From: Mesorhizobium sp. B2-7-1
Lineage (GTDB): Bacteria; Pseudomonadota; Alphaproteobacteria; Rhizobiales; Rhizobiaceae
Reading direction: 5' to 3'
Assembly (NCBI RefSeq): GCF_006440735.1
Contig: NZ_VFUA01000003.1
Span: 62,001-126,000, forward strand
Length of the DNA stretch: 64,000 nucleotides
The notes beneath the pieces were generated by a model. It had not been told where the DNA came from and searched no databases. It saw only the letters and a program-made list of their open reading frames with translations. Positions 1-9,500 of the stretch are shown here, piece by piece (positions within the stretch are counted from its first letter, which is position 1; the number at the start of each line of letters is the position of its first letter). The translations under genes were made by a program, and so were the position numbers.

Positions 1-516
1 CCGTCCTCGATCGTGCGCCGCTCGGCCTATGTCGCGCCGGGCGCGGTGCTGATGCCGTCCTTCGTCAATGTCGGGGCCTATGTGGATTCGGGCACCATGG
101 TCGACACCTGGGCCTCGGTCGGCTCCTGCGCCCAGATCGGCAAGAACGTGCATCTTTCGGGCGGCGTCGGCATAGGCGGCGTGCTGGAGCCGATGCAGGC
201 CGGCCCAACCATCATCGAGGACAATTGCTTCATCGGCGCGCGCTCGGAAGTGGTCGAAGGCTGCATCGTGCGCGAAGGCTCGGTGCTCGGCATGGGCGTG
301 TTCATCGGCCAGTCGACCAAGATCGTCGACCGCGCCACCGGCGAGGTCTTTTACGGCGAGGTGCCGCCGAATTCGGTGGTGGTCGCCGGATCGCTGCCCG
401 GCAAGCCTTTCCCGAACAACGAGCCGGGCCCGAGCCTCTACTGCGCCGTCATCGTCAAGCGCGTCGACGCAAGGACCCGTTCCAAGACCTCGATCAACGA
501 ATTGCTGCGCGATTGA
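1..516 (+). CDS. dapD: 2,3,4,5-tetrahydropyridine-2,6-dicarboxylate N-succinyltransferase, 3' end (partial)
   Basis: Only the C-terminal ~171 residues are present; the reading frame is open from base 1, so the N-terminus lies outside the window. DapD transfers succinyl from succinyl-CoA to tetrahydrodipicolinate in lysine/diaminopimelate synthesis. The visible part is a left-handed hexapeptide-repeat domain ([37 protein letters not shown]), followed by the conserved [16 protein letters not shown] stretch and a C-terminal [11 protein letters not shown] turn. The full family length is about 280 residues. dapE lies 2.5 kb downstream on the same strand, but an opposite-strand gene comes between, so the two are near each other rather than in one operon. 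Confidence 0.95.
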   Translation, partial: PSSIVRRSAYVAPGAVLMPSFVNVGAYVDSGTMVDTWASVGSCAQIGKNVHLSGGVGIGGVLEPMQAGPTIIEDNCFIGARSEVVEGCIVREGSVLGMGVFIGQSTKIVDRATGEVFYGEVPPNSVVVAGSLPGKPFPNNEPGPSLYCAVIVKRVDARTRSKTSINELLRD

Positions 517-522
517 TCCTGC

Positions 523-626
523 CTAAAGCGCGTCGCGATCTTTCAGATTCGCTCCCTGCGCTTTAGGTTTTTGATCTTGCGCATGTCTTTGTCCCGAAAC
601 CGGTTCCCACTTTCGGGAGACATGCT
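523..626. repeat. Family B mosaic palindromic repeat, two modules
   Basis: Just after the dapD stop there is an imperfect palindrome (523-566, arms taaagcgcg and gcgcttta) followed by a second one (581-626). The second has outer arms gcatgtc and gacatgc around inner arms cccgaaacc and ttcggg. The same second module recurs at 2901, 27922 and 54930 and, diverged, at 30339. It resembles the intergenic mosaic elements common in rhizobial genomes. It may form a hairpin in the dapD 3' untranslated region; no U-tract follows. Confidence 0.8.
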
Positions 627-1016
627 TTGACGGAGCGGACGCGGTTGTCTGAAAGATCGCAATTCCTCTGGCTGTTCTTCAGCCTTTCAGGGCGGCTGAG
701 CCCGGTCGCCTATGCGCTGGCCGGGGTTTTGCTGGTGCTTGTCCAGTTTTTCCCGTTCTACCAGTTCGCGCGGGTGGAGCTGAACACCACCGCCAGCCAG
801 AATTGGGCCATGATATGCTGGGGCGTGCTGCTGATCTCGGCCTGGGCCACCTTCGCCGTGACGGCCAAGCGCTTCCATGATTTCGGCAAGCCGACCTATT
901 TTGCGCTGATCTCGCTCATCATCGGTCCGATCCTGCTGATCATCCTGGCCTGCTTCCGCGGCGATCCCGGACCGAACCGCTACGGCAGGCGCACCAACGC
1001 GCCGGGCGATAGCTGA
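627..1016 (+). CDS. DUF805 family membrane protein
   Basis: A 129-residue protein of unknown function, probably in the inner membrane. It has three hydrophobic segments (about residues 27-47, 62-80 and 91-110). It shows the DUF805 hallmarks: an N-terminal FSLSGRLSPVAYA stretch, an AKRFHDFGKPTYFAL block and a C-terminal GDPGPNRYG motif. The start used here is TTG at 627, because no ATG lies upstream in frame; a second TTG at 642 is possible. The first codons overlap the end of a palindromic repeat, which makes the start uncertain. It ends 7 bases before the next gene and is probably co-transcribed with it. Confidence 0.8.
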   Translation: MTERTRLSERSQFLWLFFSLSGRLSPVAYALAGVLLVLVQFFPFYQFARVELNTTASQNWAMICWGVLLISAWATFAVTAKRFHDFGKPTYFALISLIIGPILLIILACFRGDPGPNRYGRRTNAPGDS

Positions 1017-1023
1017 GGTCGCC

Positions 1024-1725
1024 ATGCGCTATCGCACGCTCGACCCGGCGCGGATCATCGAGACAGCCCAAAGGCTGGAGGAGCGCGTCGCCGAGCGTTT
1101 CCCGGAAAGGGGCCTCAGCGCCGTGGCAGCCGAACTGGTGTCGCTGTCGGGAGACCTCGCCAAGGCCGCCAGGGAGCTGGAAGCGCCGATCTGGTGGCTG
1201 CGCGGCGTCATCGTCGCGGCCTTCATCGCCGGCGTGGCGATGTTCCTGTTCGTCGGCACCATCCTGCCGCTCGACCGCATTTCGGGCGCCGACGATGCCG
1301 TGCAGTCGATGCAGGGCATCGAAGCGACGATCAACACGGTGATCCTGGCGGTGCTTGGGCTTTTGGCGCTGATCCGCACCGAGGAGCGGATCAAGCGCAA
1401 GAAAGTGTTCCGGCAGCTGCACGGGCTGCGCTCGCTGATCCATGTCATCGACATGCATCAATTGACCAAGGATCCGGCGACCTTGTCGGCCGATTTCAAG
1501 CCGACCTCGCATTCGCCCGCCCGCATCACCAACGCCGGCGACCTGGCGCGCTATCTCGACTATTGCTCGGAAATGCTGTCGATCACCGGTAAGATCGCGG
1601 CGCTGTTCGCGCAGTCGGTCAACGACGACGTCGTCGTCAATGCGGTCAACGACATCGAGAACCTGTCCTCCAACCTGTCGCGCAAGATCTGGCAGAAGAT
1701 CACGCTGATCGAGGACCGACGATAG
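1024..1725 (+). CDS. Conserved hypothetical membrane protein
   Basis: A 233-residue protein that I cannot assign to a function. It has a soluble N-terminal helix region (residues 1-57), a transmembrane helix at about 58-80 beginning after WWLR, a short periplasmic-type loop, and a second hydrophobic helix at about 102-117. A charged segment (RTEERIKRKK) follows, then a long C-terminal helical domain. The topology suggests an inner-membrane protein with both ends in the cytoplasm. It starts 7 bases after the DUF805 gene. A palindrome begins at its stop codon and could end the transcript. Confidence 0.65.
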   Translation: MRYRTLDPARIIETAQRLEERVAERFPERGLSAVAAELVSLSGDLAKAARELEAPIWWLRGVIVAAFIAGVAMFLFVGTILPLDRISGADDAVQSMQGIEATINTVILAVLGLLALIRTEERIKRKKVFRQLHGLRSLIHVIDMHQLTKDPATLSADFKPTSHSPARITNAGDLARYLDYCSEMLSITGKIAALFAQSVNDDVVVNAVNDIENLSSNLSRKIWQKITLIEDRR

Positions 1726-1848
1726 AGCGTTTCGCTGTTTCATGGAAACGGTGAAACGCTCCATCTCTTTTGTTGTGACGCAATTCCGGACGGAAGGTTA
1801 CGGCGAAGGCGCCGAACTTAACCGCTTCACACTTTTCCTGGAATTGCT
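1725..1848. repeat. Composite G + A palindromic repeat
   Basis: Module G (1725-1762) is a near-perfect palindrome with arms gagcgtttc and gaaacgctc around gtttcatggaaac. Module A (about 1780-1848) begins gcaattccgg and ends cctggaattgc. The A module carries about 25 extra bases compared with the copies at 11415 and 24118. The same G and A modules sit side by side at 11363-11458 and, in reverse order, at 58265-58364. The A module runs into the 3' end of the oppositely oriented reductase gene. Confidence 0.75.
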
Positions 1849-2861
1849 CGGACCTTCTCCGGCGTCAGTCCCGGCGGACCGCGCTTTTCCGCTTCCGCCT
1901 GACGCACCAACGCCGCGACGCGTTCGTTGACCGGCGTCGGGATGCCCCTTTGCTTCGCCAGGCGAATGACCGCGCCCTGCAATTCGCCGATCTCGGTCGG
2001 ACGGCTGCGTTTCAGGTCGTCCCACATCGAAGAGCGCGCCCGGGGGTCGATCGCCAGCATGCGGCGCGCCAGGAGGCCGAACAGCCAGTCGGGCAGCCGC
2101 AGCGCTTTCGGCAGCAGCGACGGCGGCAGGCCGGTGATGCGCGCCGGCGCTATGCCCGCCGCCCGCATCGCCGCGAGCGCCTCGTCGATCTGGGCGGCGA
2201 GGATGGCGCGCCAGCTTCGGTCGGCCAGTTGCCTTGCCAGCGGCAGGTCGGAGAGCGCCACCAGGGCATTGTTGAGGTTCATCAGCAATTTGCCCCATTG
2301 CACCGCCTTCATGTCGGCGCGCGCTTCGACGGCAAGCCCATCGACGTCGAGCAGGCCGGCAAGGCCATCGACGCCGTCGCCGATCATCACCTCGCCCTGG
2401 CTGGCGCGATGCGCACGCAGCGGCGCCTCGCCATCGGGCGACAGGACGACATTGAACATGACCATGCCGGTCAGCACCCGCCGTCCGGGGAGCGCGGCGC
2501 GCAACCTGTCGGCATTGTCGACGCCATTCTGCAGGCTGACCACCACGGCATCCGGGCGCGCGTGGGCGGCGATCAGCCCGGCCATCTCCGCGGTTGCGCC
2601 GCTCTTCACCGTCACCAGGACGATTTCCGCGCCGGACAGTGCCGCCGCCGGATCGCCGGTGGCCGAAAGCGCTTGCGCCGCGACGCGGCGGTCGCGGCCG
2701 TCGAGATCGCTGACGCGCAGCCCGCTTTCGCGCATGGCCTCGACGACGCGGCCGCGGCCAAGGAAGACGACCTTGCGTCCGGCGAGCGCCAGGCAGCCGC
2801 CGACATACAAGCCGATGCTGCCGGCGCCAGCTATCGCGATGGCGCTTGTTTCACTGGCCAT
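1827..2861 (-). CDS. 2-dehydropantoate 2-reductase family protein (PanE/ApbA)
   Basis: A 344-residue NADPH-dependent reductase of the ketopantoate reductase family. The N-terminal Rossmann fold has a GAGSIG nucleotide-binding motif (about residues 11-16), followed by VTVKSG and a QNGVDN block. The C-terminal helical domain has the family's KAVQWGKLLMNLNNA segment, with the expected catalytic lysine and substrate-binding asparagines, and a later PTEIGELQG motif. The start at 2861 is preceded by GAGGACGA; the reading frame extends further upstream but reads into a palindromic repeat. It lies between dapD and dapE on the opposite strand. A second, distant paralogue lies at 34699-35664. True pantothenate synthesis is plausible but not shown. 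Confidence 0.85.
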   Translation of the reverse strand: MASETSAIAIAGAGSIGLYVGGCLALAGRKVVFLGRGRVVEAMRESGLRVSDLDGRDRRVAAQALSATGDPAAALSGAEIVLVTVKSGATAEMAGLIAAHARPDAVVVSLQNGVDNADRLRAALPGRRVLTGMVMFNVVLSPDGEAPLRAHRASQGEVMIGDGVDGLAGLLDVDGLAVEARADMKAVQWGKLLMNLNNALVALSDLPLARQLADRSWRAILAAQIDEALAAMRAAGIAPARITGLPPSLLPKALRLPDWLFGLLARRMLAIDPRARSSMWDDLKRSRPTEIGELQGAVIRLAKQRGIPTPVNERVAALVRQAEAEKRGPPGLTPEKVRAIPGKV

Positions 2862-2900
2862 GCATTCGTCCTCGCTTGGCCCACGACTTGCCATGATGAT

Positions 2901-2946
2901 GCATGTCGTTCTCCCGGAACCGCCGCACACTTCCGGGCGACATGCA
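2901..2946. repeat. Family B palindromic repeat
   Basis: Outer arms gcatgtcg and cgacatgc enclose cccgg/ttccggg inner arms, matching the module at 581-626. It sits upstream of the minus-strand reductase and about 90 bases before the likely dapE start, so the two genes' 5' regions flank it. Confidence 0.7.
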
Positions 2947-3038
2947 TTTATACGCCATGAAAACCATATTGTCGGCGGCATGACCGGCGATCATCTGCCA
3001 CCGTGACACGACAAACGCTTTCGACTATCGCTTTGCCC

Positions 3039-4238
3039 ATGACATTGCCGACCGATCCCGCCGCGAATCTTGCCGCCCTGATCCGCTGCCCGTCCGTGAC
3101 GCCCGCCGAAGGCGGGGCGCTCGCCGCGCTGGAGGACATGCTGAAGCCGCTCGGCTTCTCGGTCGAACGTCCCGTCTTCTCGGAAGACGGCACGCCGGAC
3201 ATCGAGAACCTCTATGCGCGCCGCTCGGGCAACGGCCCGCATCTGATGTTCGCCGGCCATACCGACGTGGTGCCGGTGGGCGACGAGGCGGCCTGGACGC
3301 ATCCGCCCTTCGCCGCCGAAATCGCCAATGGCGAGATGTATGGACGGGGCGCCGTCGACATGAAGGGCGGCATCGCCTGCTTCATCGCCGCGGTGGCGCG
3401 CCATGTCGCGAAGAATGGCGGGCCGAAGGGCTCGGTCTCCCTGCTGATCACCGGCGACGAGGAAGGCCCGGCCATCAACGGCACCACCAAGCTGCTCGAC
3501 TGGGCGGCGGCCAAGGGCGAGAAGTGGGACGCCTCGATCGTCGGCGAACCGACCAACCCGGATGCGCTCGGCGACATGATCAAGATCGGCCGGCGCGGCT
3601 CGCTGTCGGGCAGCGTCACCGTCAACGGACGCCAGGGCCATGCCGCCTACCCGCAGCTTGCCGACAACCCCTTGCGCGGGCTGATGAGCCTGGTCGATGC
3701 GCTGCTCCATCCGGTGTTCGACAAGGGCACGAAGGATTTCCAGGCGACCAACCTCGAAGTGACGTCGGTCGATGTCGGCAATCCGGCGACCAACGTCATC
3801 CCGGCCAAGGCGACGGCGATTTTCAACATCCGCTTCAACGACACCTGGGACGCCGAAACGGTCCAGGCCGAGATCCACAACCGGCTCGACCAGGCAGCGG
3901 GCCGCAAGAAATACCGGCCGGGCAAGAAGACGCCGGTCGACTACGAGCTCGTCTGGCGCGACCGGCCGAGCCATGTCTTCCTCACCCGCGACGACAGGCT
4001 GATCGACACGCTGGCGGGCTCGGTCAAGGCGGTGGTCGGCAAGACGCCGGCGCTTTCCACTTCCGGCGGCACGTCGGATGCGCGCTTCATCAAGGATTAT
4101 TGCCCGGTGGTCGAGTTCGGCCTGGTCGGCAAGACCATGCATATGGTGGACGAGCGCGTCGCCCTTGCCGACCTCGAGACACTGACGCAGATCTACGAAC
4201 GCTTCATCGAAGACTGGTTCGGACAAGGCCTTTCGTGA
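3039..4238 (+). CDS. dapE: Succinyl-diaminopimelate desuccinylase
   Basis: DapE hydrolyses N-succinyl-LL-diaminopimelate to diaminopimelate and succinate, a step in lysine and peptidoglycan precursor synthesis. The M20 metallopeptidase fold is clear: [12 protein letters not shown] (metal ligand His), [10 protein letters not shown] (bridging Asp), [13 protein letters not shown] (catalytic and metal-binding Glu pair), a dimerisation domain with [18 protein letters not shown], and a C-terminal [11 protein letters not shown] with [11 protein letters not shown]. The start at ATG 3039 gives 399 residues, the usual length. A GTG at 3003 in frame would add 12 residues that do not look family-like. 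The downstream gene starts 2 bases after its stop. Confidence 0.96.
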   Translation: MTLPTDPAANLAALIRCPSVTPAEGGALAALEDMLKPLGFSVERPVFSEDGTPDIENLYARRSGNGPHLMFAGHTDVVPVGDEAAWTHPPFAAEIANGEMYGRGAVDMKGGIACFIAAVARHVAKNGGPKGSVSLLITGDEEGPAINGTTKLLDWAAAKGEKWDASIVGEPTNPDALGDMIKIGRRGSLSGSVTVNGRQGHAAYPQLADNPLRGLMSLVDALLHPVFDKGTKDFQATNLEVTSVDVGNPATNVIPAKATAIFNIRFNDTWDAETVQAEIHNRLDQAAGRKKYRPGKKTPVDYELVWRDRPSHVFLTRDDRLIDTLAGSVKAVVGKTPALSTSGGTSDARFIKDYCPVVEFGLVGKTMHMVDERVALADLETLTQIYERFIEDWFGQGLS

Positions 4239-4240
4239 CC

Positions 4241-4846
4241 ATGCTTTCGGCGGACGAAACCTACGCTTCGCTGGCCGGCGCCTGGCGACTGATGTTCGGC
4301 AAGGCCGACGGCTTGCGCCTGCTCGACCTTTCGGCCGACGGTTTCTGGAATTCCTTCTTCGCCATCATCGTGGCTGCGCCGGCGCTGATCGTCGGCTGGG
4401 TCGGCATCGCCAATGAGATCGGCGACCCCGACGCCTTCGCCGGACGTCTCGGCATGCTGATAAGGCTGGCGACCGTCGATCTCGGCTCCTGGGTGCTGCC
4501 GCTGGTGGCGCTTGCGCTGGTCGCGCCGCGTGCCGGCATCGGCGGCCGCTTCGTCCACTATGTCGTCGCCTCCAACTGGGCGTCGGCGATCATCGCCTGG
4601 CTGATGCTGCCCTCGGCGCTGCTCAGGCTCTTCCTGCCCTCGACCAGCGACGTCAACAGCCTTGTGTCGCTGTTCCTGTTCGCGCTGTCGATGGTGCTGA
4701 CCTGGCGCATGACCAACGCAACGATCGGCAAGGGCGCCGCTGTTGGTACCGCCGTGTTCGTCGGCATGTTCATTGCCTCGCTGCTCGTCCTGTTCGGCCT
4801 GCAAGCGCTGCTCGGCATCGACATACCGGACGGCACGACGGGCTAA
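4241..4846 (+). CDS. Conserved hypothetical integral membrane protein
   Basis: A 201-residue protein with about five predicted transmembrane helices (for example [59 protein letters not shown] and [21 protein letters not shown]). I do not recognise a functional family. ATG 4241 lies 2 bases after the dapE stop, and a GTG overlapping that stop (4235) is an alternative start, so translation is probably coupled to dapE. Its stop codon (TAA, 4844-4846) overlaps the stop codon of the convergent truA gene, leaving no room for a separate terminator. Confidence 0.75.
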   Translation: MLSADETYASLAGAWRLMFGKADGLRLLDLSADGFWNSFFAIIVAAPALIVGWVGIANEIGDPDAFAGRLGMLIRLATVDLGSWVLPLVALALVAPRAGIGGRFVHYVVASNWASAIIAWLMLPSALLRLFLPSTSDVNSLVSLFLFALSMVLTWRMTNATIGKGAAVGTAVFVGMFIASLLVLFGLQALLGIDIPDGTTG

Positions 4847-5634
4847 CTCGCGGTATCCTCGATCACGGCGGCGGGCTCTTTGGTCGCTTCCTGATAATCT
4901 ACGCCGACGAGAAACAGCCCGTCCGGCGGCGCTACCTGGCCGCAGGCGGCGCGGTCGCGCGCTTCGAGGGCCGCCTTGAGATCGGCGGCGCCCCAGGAGC
5001 CGTCGCCGACGCGTCGCAAGGACCCCACCATCGAGCGCACCTGATTGTGCAGGAAAGAGCGGGCCGAGCTTCGGACCTCGATGAAATTGCCGCTGCGGCT
5101 GACGTCGAGGCGGTCGAGCGTGCGGACCGGGCTTTCGGCCTGACACTGGGTGGAGCGGAAGGTGGTGAAGTCATGCTTTCCAAGCAGCACTTTCGCCGCC
5201 TCATGCATGGCCTCGGCGTCGAGGCGCTTCGGCACCCACCAGACCTTGCCCTTTTCCAGCGCCGCCGGTGCCCGGCGGTTGAGGATGCGATAGAGATAGT
5301 GGCGGCCGATGGCGGAAAAGCGCGCGTCGAAATCGCCGGCGACGACGTCGGCTTTCAGGACGGCGACGCGCGCGCCAGCCGCCTGCAGATGGGCATTCAC
5401 CGCATCGCGCACCTTGTCGCCCGGCCACGCTTTGGCGAGATCGACATGCGCCACCTGGGCGGTGGCGTGCACGCCGGCATCGGTGCGGCCGGCGGCACGT
5501 ATTCTTACGTCCTGGCCGCAGAACTTTTCGATCGCCTGCTCGATCGCCTGCTGCACCGAGGGCTGGTCGGCCTGATGCTGCCAGCCGGCGAACCGGCTGC
5601 CGTCATATTCGATATCGAGCCGAAAACGCGGCAT
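4843..5634 (-). CDS. truA: tRNA pseudouridine(38-40) synthase TruA
   Basis: TruA converts U38-U40 in the anticodon arm of many tRNAs to pseudouridine. The protein is 263 residues, normal for the family. It begins with [12 protein letters not shown] and carries the catalytic GRTDAGVHA motif with the nucleophilic Asp at residue 52. Later conserved blocks are HDFTTFRS and [12 protein letters not shown]. It is the last gene of a minus-strand cluster def-fmt-GNAT-truA, starting 24 bases after the acetyltransferase stop. All but the acetyltransferase act on tRNA or on translation. Confidence 0.97.
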   Translation of the reverse strand: MPRFRLDIEYDGSRFAGWQHQADQPSVQQAIEQAIEKFCGQDVRIRAAGRTDAGVHATAQVAHVDLAKAWPGDKVRDAVNAHLQAAGARVAVLKADVVAGDFDARFSAIGRHYLYRILNRRAPAALEKGKVWWVPKRLDAEAMHEAAKVLLGKHDFTTFRSTQCQAESPVRTLDRLDVSRSGNFIEVRSSARSFLHNQVRSMVGSLRRVGDGSWGAADLKAALEARDRAACGQVAPPDGLFLVGVDYQEATKEPAAVIEDTAS

Positions 5635-5658
5635 ATTCTGCGGTCGATCCGCGCTCGC

Positions 5659-6165
5659 CTAAGCAGCGAGCGCGGTGAAAGCCGAAGCGTAGACCAGTCC
5701 GCCGGTCTCGGGCGCGTCGCCCCAGGCCAAAGCCTGCAGCGCCTCGCCCTGATACTCGCTCTCGAATCCGGCAGCGCGGGCATGGGTATAACCGAAGCGG
5801 CCGTAATAGACCGGATCGCCCAGAACCACGGCCAGCGTCTCGCCGGCCTCCTTGAGGCGGACATGCGCCTCGCGGATCAGCGCGCCGCCGATGCCGGTGC
5901 CATGGAAGGAGGGTTCGACCGCCAGCGGCGCCAGCGCGACGGCCGCGAAACGCTTGCCGCCATTCTGCACGTAGAGCCTGGAAAACAGGATGTGGCCGAC
6001 GACCTGGCCGTCTTCCTCGGCGACCAGTTCGACGACGGCATCGCCGCCGGTGACAAGGGCATCGACCAGGCCGGCTTCCGCCTGCTGGCCAAAGGCATGC
6101 TCTTCGACGAGGCGGATCGCCTCGCGATCCCGCGGCGTCGCCGCGCGTATCGACATCATGCTCAT
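5659..6165 (-). CDS. GNAT family N-acetyltransferase
   Basis: A 168-residue acetyltransferase of the GNAT superfamily. Residues 88-96 (HGTGIGGAL) form the acetyl-CoA pyrophosphate loop, preceded by the LAPLAV beta-bulge strand. [14 protein letters not shown] in the C-terminal half is typical of the YhbS-like predicted acetyltransferases. The substrate cannot be told from sequence. Its ATG overlaps the fmt TGA in the pattern ATGA (6162-6165), indicating translational coupling, so it is probably made together with Fmt and TruA. Confidence 0.85.
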   Translation of the reverse strand: MSMMSIRAATPRDREAIRLVEEHAFGQQAEAGLVDALVTGGDAVVELVAEEDGQVVGHILFSRLYVQNGGKRFAAVALAPLAVEPSFHGTGIGGALIREAHVRLKEAGETLAVVLGDPVYYGRFGYTHARAAGFESEYQGEALQALAWGDAPETGGLVYASAFTALAA

Positions 6166-7097
6166 GTGAGTTTCATTCCTTTTTCGATCTTGGCTCCGCG
6201 CAAAAACTCCTGCGCGGCGGCAGGCTTTCCGCCCGCCCGTTGAACTTCGACCAGCCTGACCGCGCCTGCCCCGCAGGCGACCGTCAGCCGGTCATCGAGA
6301 ATTCCTCCCGACTCGCCGACGCCATCCGAGAGCGTCGAGCGAAGCAGTTTCAGCCGCTCCATGCGGCCGCCAATGTCGACCTCGCACCACGCACCCGGAA
6401 AGGGCGAGAGGCCGCGAATGTGATTGTGGACTTCGCCAGAAGGCCGCGTCCAGTCTACGCGTGTCTCCAATTTATCGATCTTTCGGGCGTAGGTCACCCC
6501 TGCGATCGCCTGCGGGGTAAATGTCAGACAATTTATCCCCAACTGCGCGAGCGCCTCGACCATCAGCGAAGCGCCTTGAGCCATCAGGCGGTCATGCAAC
6601 TCGCCGGCCGTCATATCGGGTGCGATGGCGACTTTTTCAACCATTGCCACCGGTCCGGTGTCCAGACCCTCTTCCATCTTCATGATCATCATGCCGGTTT
6701 CGGCATCGCCGGCCATGATGGCGCGCTGGATGGGAGCAGCACCACGCCAGCGTGGCAAAAGCGAGGCATGGCCGTTGAGACAGCCAAGCCTGGTCGCCTC
6801 CAAAACGGCCTTCGGCAGCAGCAACCCATAGGCGACGGCCACCGCGACATCGGCCCGGAGAGCCGCGAAGGCCGCCTGCTCTGCCTCGCCCTTCAGCGAC
6901 GTGGGCGTGCGCACTTCGACCCCCAGCCGCTCGGCCTCGCGCTGCACCGGCGAGGGCGTCAGTTCCAGCCCGCGCCGGCCGGCGGCGCGCGGCGGCTGCG
7001 TGTAGACGGCCACGATCTCATGGCCGGCCTCGGCGATGGCGCGCAAGGTCGGCACGGAAAAATCCGGCGTGCCCATGAAGATGACGCGAAGCGGCAT
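6162..7097 (-). CDS. fmt: Methionyl-tRNA formyltransferase
   Basis: Fmt formylates Met-tRNAfMet using 10-formyl-tetrahydrofolate, which bacterial initiation requires. At 311 residues it has the normal two-domain layout. The N-terminal Rossmann domain starts with [12 protein letters not shown] and carries the catalytic [12 protein letters not shown] segment (Asn108, His110) and the LDTGPV motif (Asp146). The C-terminal OB-like domain includes [11 protein letters not shown]. Def, which later removes the formyl group, lies 58 bases upstream on the same strand, the common def-fmt pairing. The next gene overlaps by four bases. Confidence 0.98.
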   Translation of the reverse strand: MPLRVIFMGTPDFSVPTLRAIAEAGHEIVAVYTQPPRAAGRRGLELTPSPVQREAERLGVEVRTPTSLKGEAEQAAFAALRADVAVAVAYGLLLPKAVLEATRLGCLNGHASLLPRWRGAAPIQRAIMAGDAETGMMIMKMEEGLDTGPVAMVEKVAIAPDMTAGELHDRLMAQGASLMVEALAQLGINCLTFTPQAIAGVTYARKIDKLETRVDWTRPSGEVHNHIRGLSPFPGAWCEVDIGGRMERLKLLRSTLSDGVGESGGILDDRLTVACGAGAVRLVEVQRAGGKPAAAQEFLRGAKIEKGMKLT

Positions 7098-7155
7098 GAG
7101 GTCCTGCGATCCTGTCTTGCGGTAGGCTCAGGTGCTCGCGCGGCCGAAACGGCCC

Positions 7156-7686
7156 TTAGCCCACCATCTTGCCCGGCACCTTGTCCTTGGCGAGCTTCTT
7201 GAACTTCCGCACCACCATGTCGCGCTTCAATTTCGAGATGTGGTCGATGAACAGCACGCCGTTGAGATGGTCGATCTCGTGCTGCAGGCAGGTGGCCATC
7301 AGCCCTTCCGCCTGCAGCTCCTGCAGCTTGCCGTCACGGTCGAGATATTTCACCCGCACGAAAGCCGGGCGCTCGACCTCGGCATAGTAGTCGGGGATCG
7401 ACAGGCAGCCTTCCTCATAGACGGAACGCTGGTCGGAACTCTCGAGCACTTCCGGATTGATGAAGACATGCGGCTGAGGCTCCTCGCCTTCCTTGGCGAG
7501 GTCGATGACCAACAGCCGCCGCGGCTCGCCGACCTGGATCGCCGCAAGGCCGATGCCCGGCGCGTCATACATGGTCTCCAGCATGTCGTCGGCGAGCCTG
7601 CGCAGGTCGCCGTCGACGCGTTCCACCGGCTTGGAAACCTGGCGCAGTATGGGATCGGGAAGAATGATGAGCGGCTTGATCGACAT
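7156..7686 (-). CDS. def: Peptide deformylase
   Basis: A metalloenzyme that removes the N-formyl group from new proteins. All three family motifs are intact in the 176 residues: GIGLAAIQ (44-51), EGCLS with metal-binding Cys94, and QHEIDH with His136, catalytic Glu137 and His140. The protein ends in the basic [16 protein letters not shown] tail. It is the first gene of def-fmt-GNAT-truA; the promoter should lie in the 103-base gap shared with divergent rmuC. Confidence 0.98.
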   Translation of the reverse strand: MSIKPLIILPDPILRQVSKPVERVDGDLRRLADDMLETMYDAPGIGLAAIQVGEPRRLLVIDLAKEGEEPQPHVFINPEVLESSDQRSVYEEGCLSIPDYYAEVERPAFVRVKYLDRDGKLQELQAEGLMATCLQHEIDHLNGVLFIDHISKLKRDMVVRKFKKLAKDKVPGKMVG

Positions 7687-7789
7687 GGCGTCTCACCTAA
7701 GACGTCGTTGGAAAAGCGTCAACCGGTGCGTCTCTGGCCTGTTCACGTTTTGATCTGTGCCAGCGGAGCGAATCGGTTATGCTGGCCAC

Positions 7790-9043
7790 ATGAACGACAT
7801 GACCTCCCTCCTTTCGCAGCCGGTCGCGCGGCTCGGCGCCTCCACGATCACGCTCGGCCACGCGCTTGGTTTCGCCGTCGTCTTGTTTGTCGTGCTTTTC
7901 GCGGCGCTTGTCATCGCGCTGTGGCGCGCGGCCAAGGCGCGCGCGGTTGCCGCGGCCGAGGCGGCAGACCATGCCCGCGACACCGAGGCGCGCATAGCCG
8001 ACGTCCTGCAGGCGCAGGCCGAGATGCAGGGCCGCATGGGGGCGATCGCCGAGGTGTTCGGAGCGCGGCAGGCCGAGCTCACCCAGTCGCTCGGACAACG
8101 GCTCGACGCCATGACCGGCCGCCTCGGCCAGACCATGACCGAGCAGACCAAGTCGACGCATGAAAGCCTGGCCAAGCTGCAGGAGCGGCTGGCGGTGATC
8201 GACACCGCGCAAGGCAACATCCAGTCACTCGCCGGCCAGGTCGTGCAGCTGCAGGCGATCCTCTCCAACAAGCAGACGCGCGGCGCCTTCGGCCAGTCGC
8301 GCATGGAGGCGATCGTCGCCGATGGCCTGCCGCATGGCGCTTACGAGTTCCAGGCTAGCCTTAGCAACGGCAGCCGGCCCGACTGCCTGGTGCGGATGCC
8401 GAACGGCGCGCCGATGCTCGCCATCGACGCCAAGTTCCCGCTGGAGGCCTGGAACGCCATCCGCGCCGCCGAGGGCGAGAGCATGCAGAAGGCGGCTGCG
8501 CAGGCGTTCCGGCGCGACATCGAGGTGCATATCCGCGATATCGCGGAAAAATACCTGATCCGTGGGGAGACGCAGGATACGGCTTTCATGTTCGTGCCGT
8601 CGGAATCGGTGTTCGCCGAGATCCACGAGAATTTCGAAGCGGTGGTGCAGAAGGCGCACCGCGCCCGCGTCGTCATCGTCTCGCCCTCGCTGCTGATGCT
8701 GTCGATTCAGGTCACCCAGTCGATCCTGAAGGATGCGCGGATGCGCGAGCAGGCGCACCTCATCCAAGATGAGGTCATCCGGCTGATGGAGGATGTGGCG
8801 CGGGTTGATGAGCGCGTGCGCCGGCTGCAGACGCATTTCGGTCAGGCGACGCGGGATATCGACGACATTCTCGTATCGACGTCGAAGGTGACCAGGCGCG
8901 GCCAGAAGATCGAGGCGCTGGAATTCGCGGAGGGCGAGACCGAGGCCGCGCGAAGTGCGGCGCCAAAGGCCGAAGCCGGCCCGCGGGTCGCCGATTCCAA
9001 GACAGGCCAGCTCAGGCTGCGGGTCGTCGAAGGCGACGAGTAG
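7790..9043 (+). CDS. rmuC: DNA recombination protein RmuC
   Basis: RmuC is a nuclease-like protein that limits inversions at short inverted repeats in Escherichia coli. The 417-residue product has one N-terminal membrane anchor (about residues 24-44), a long alanine/glutamine-rich coiled coil (45-145), then the RmuC domain with GAFGQSRMEAI, PDCLVRMPNG, LAIDAKFPLEAWNA and FVPSESVFAEIHE blocks. The ATG at 7790 is used; a GTG at 7757 in frame would add 11 residues. It is divergent from def and convergent with the next gene. Given the abundance of inverted repeats here, the presence of RmuC is suggestive, but it is a widespread gene. Confidence 0.93.
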   Translation: MNDMTSLLSQPVARLGASTITLGHALGFAVVLFVVLFAALVIALWRAAKARAVAAAEAADHARDTEARIADVLQAQAEMQGRMGAIAEVFGARQAELTQSLGQRLDAMTGRLGQTMTEQTKSTHESLAKLQERLAVIDTAQGNIQSLAGQVVQLQAILSNKQTRGAFGQSRMEAIVADGLPHGAYEFQASLSNGSRPDCLVRMPNGAPMLAIDAKFPLEAWNAIRAAEGESMQKAAAQAFRRDIEVHIRDIAEKYLIRGETQDTAFMFVPSESVFAEIHENFEAVVQKAHRARVVIVSPSLLMLSIQVTQSILKDARMREQAHLIQDEVIRLMEDVARVDERVRRLQTHFGQATRDIDDILVSTSKVTRRGQKIEALEFAEGETEAARSAAPKAEAGPRVADSKTGQLRLRVVEGDE

Positions 9044-9060
9044 AGATCTTCGTTGACGCG

Positions 9061-9465
9061 CTACTGCTCTTCGACGATCCTCGTGCCCTCGAACTCCGGC
9101 AGCCAGTGCAGCGCCGAGCGGTGCCAGTATTGCGTCCTGGGCACCAGCTGGTCGCGCTGGCGCGACGTGCCGGCCCTGATGCCGTAGATTTTCGGACCAT
9201 CGCCAACCGAGGTGGCATAGAGATGCGAGCCGCAATCGCCGCAGAAGCCCTGCGCCCGTTTTGCGCCGCTCGATCCGGTCTTGATGTAGACTTTCGGCTC
9301 GCCCCTCGTGATGCGGTAATCCTCCTCCGGCACGCGCACCGAGACGCGGAACGCAGTCCCGGTCAGCTGCTGGCAATCGATACAGTGGCAGATCGAGGTC
9401 TTTTCCGGATCGACCTCCGCCTCATAGGTGATCGCGCCGCAATGGCAGCCGCCGTCGATCTTCAT
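9061..9465 (-). CDS. GFA family (glutathione-dependent formaldehyde-activating enzyme-like) protein
   Basis: A 134-residue zinc protein of the GFA/CENP-V family. The two zinc sites are intact: GGCHCG (Cys7, Cys9), ICHCIDC (Cys26, Cys28, Cys31) and FCGDCG (Cys75, Cys78). Most family members have no proven activity, so formaldehyde chemistry should not be assumed. ATG 9465 is preceded by AGGAGA, which decides the start. It lies just downstream of the metal transporter gene on the same strand, with 35 bases between. A second GFA gene is at 45916-46347. Confidence 0.88.
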   Translation of the reverse strand: MKIDGGCHCGAITYEAEVDPEKTSICHCIDCQQLTGTAFRVSVRVPEEDYRITRGEPKVYIKTGSSGAKRAQGFCGDCGSHLYATSVGDGPKIYGIRAGTSRQRDQLVPRTQYWHRSALHWLPEFEGTRIVEEQ

Positions 9466-9500
9466 CGGCTTTTCTCCTGACAAATTCGCTTCATCAAAAC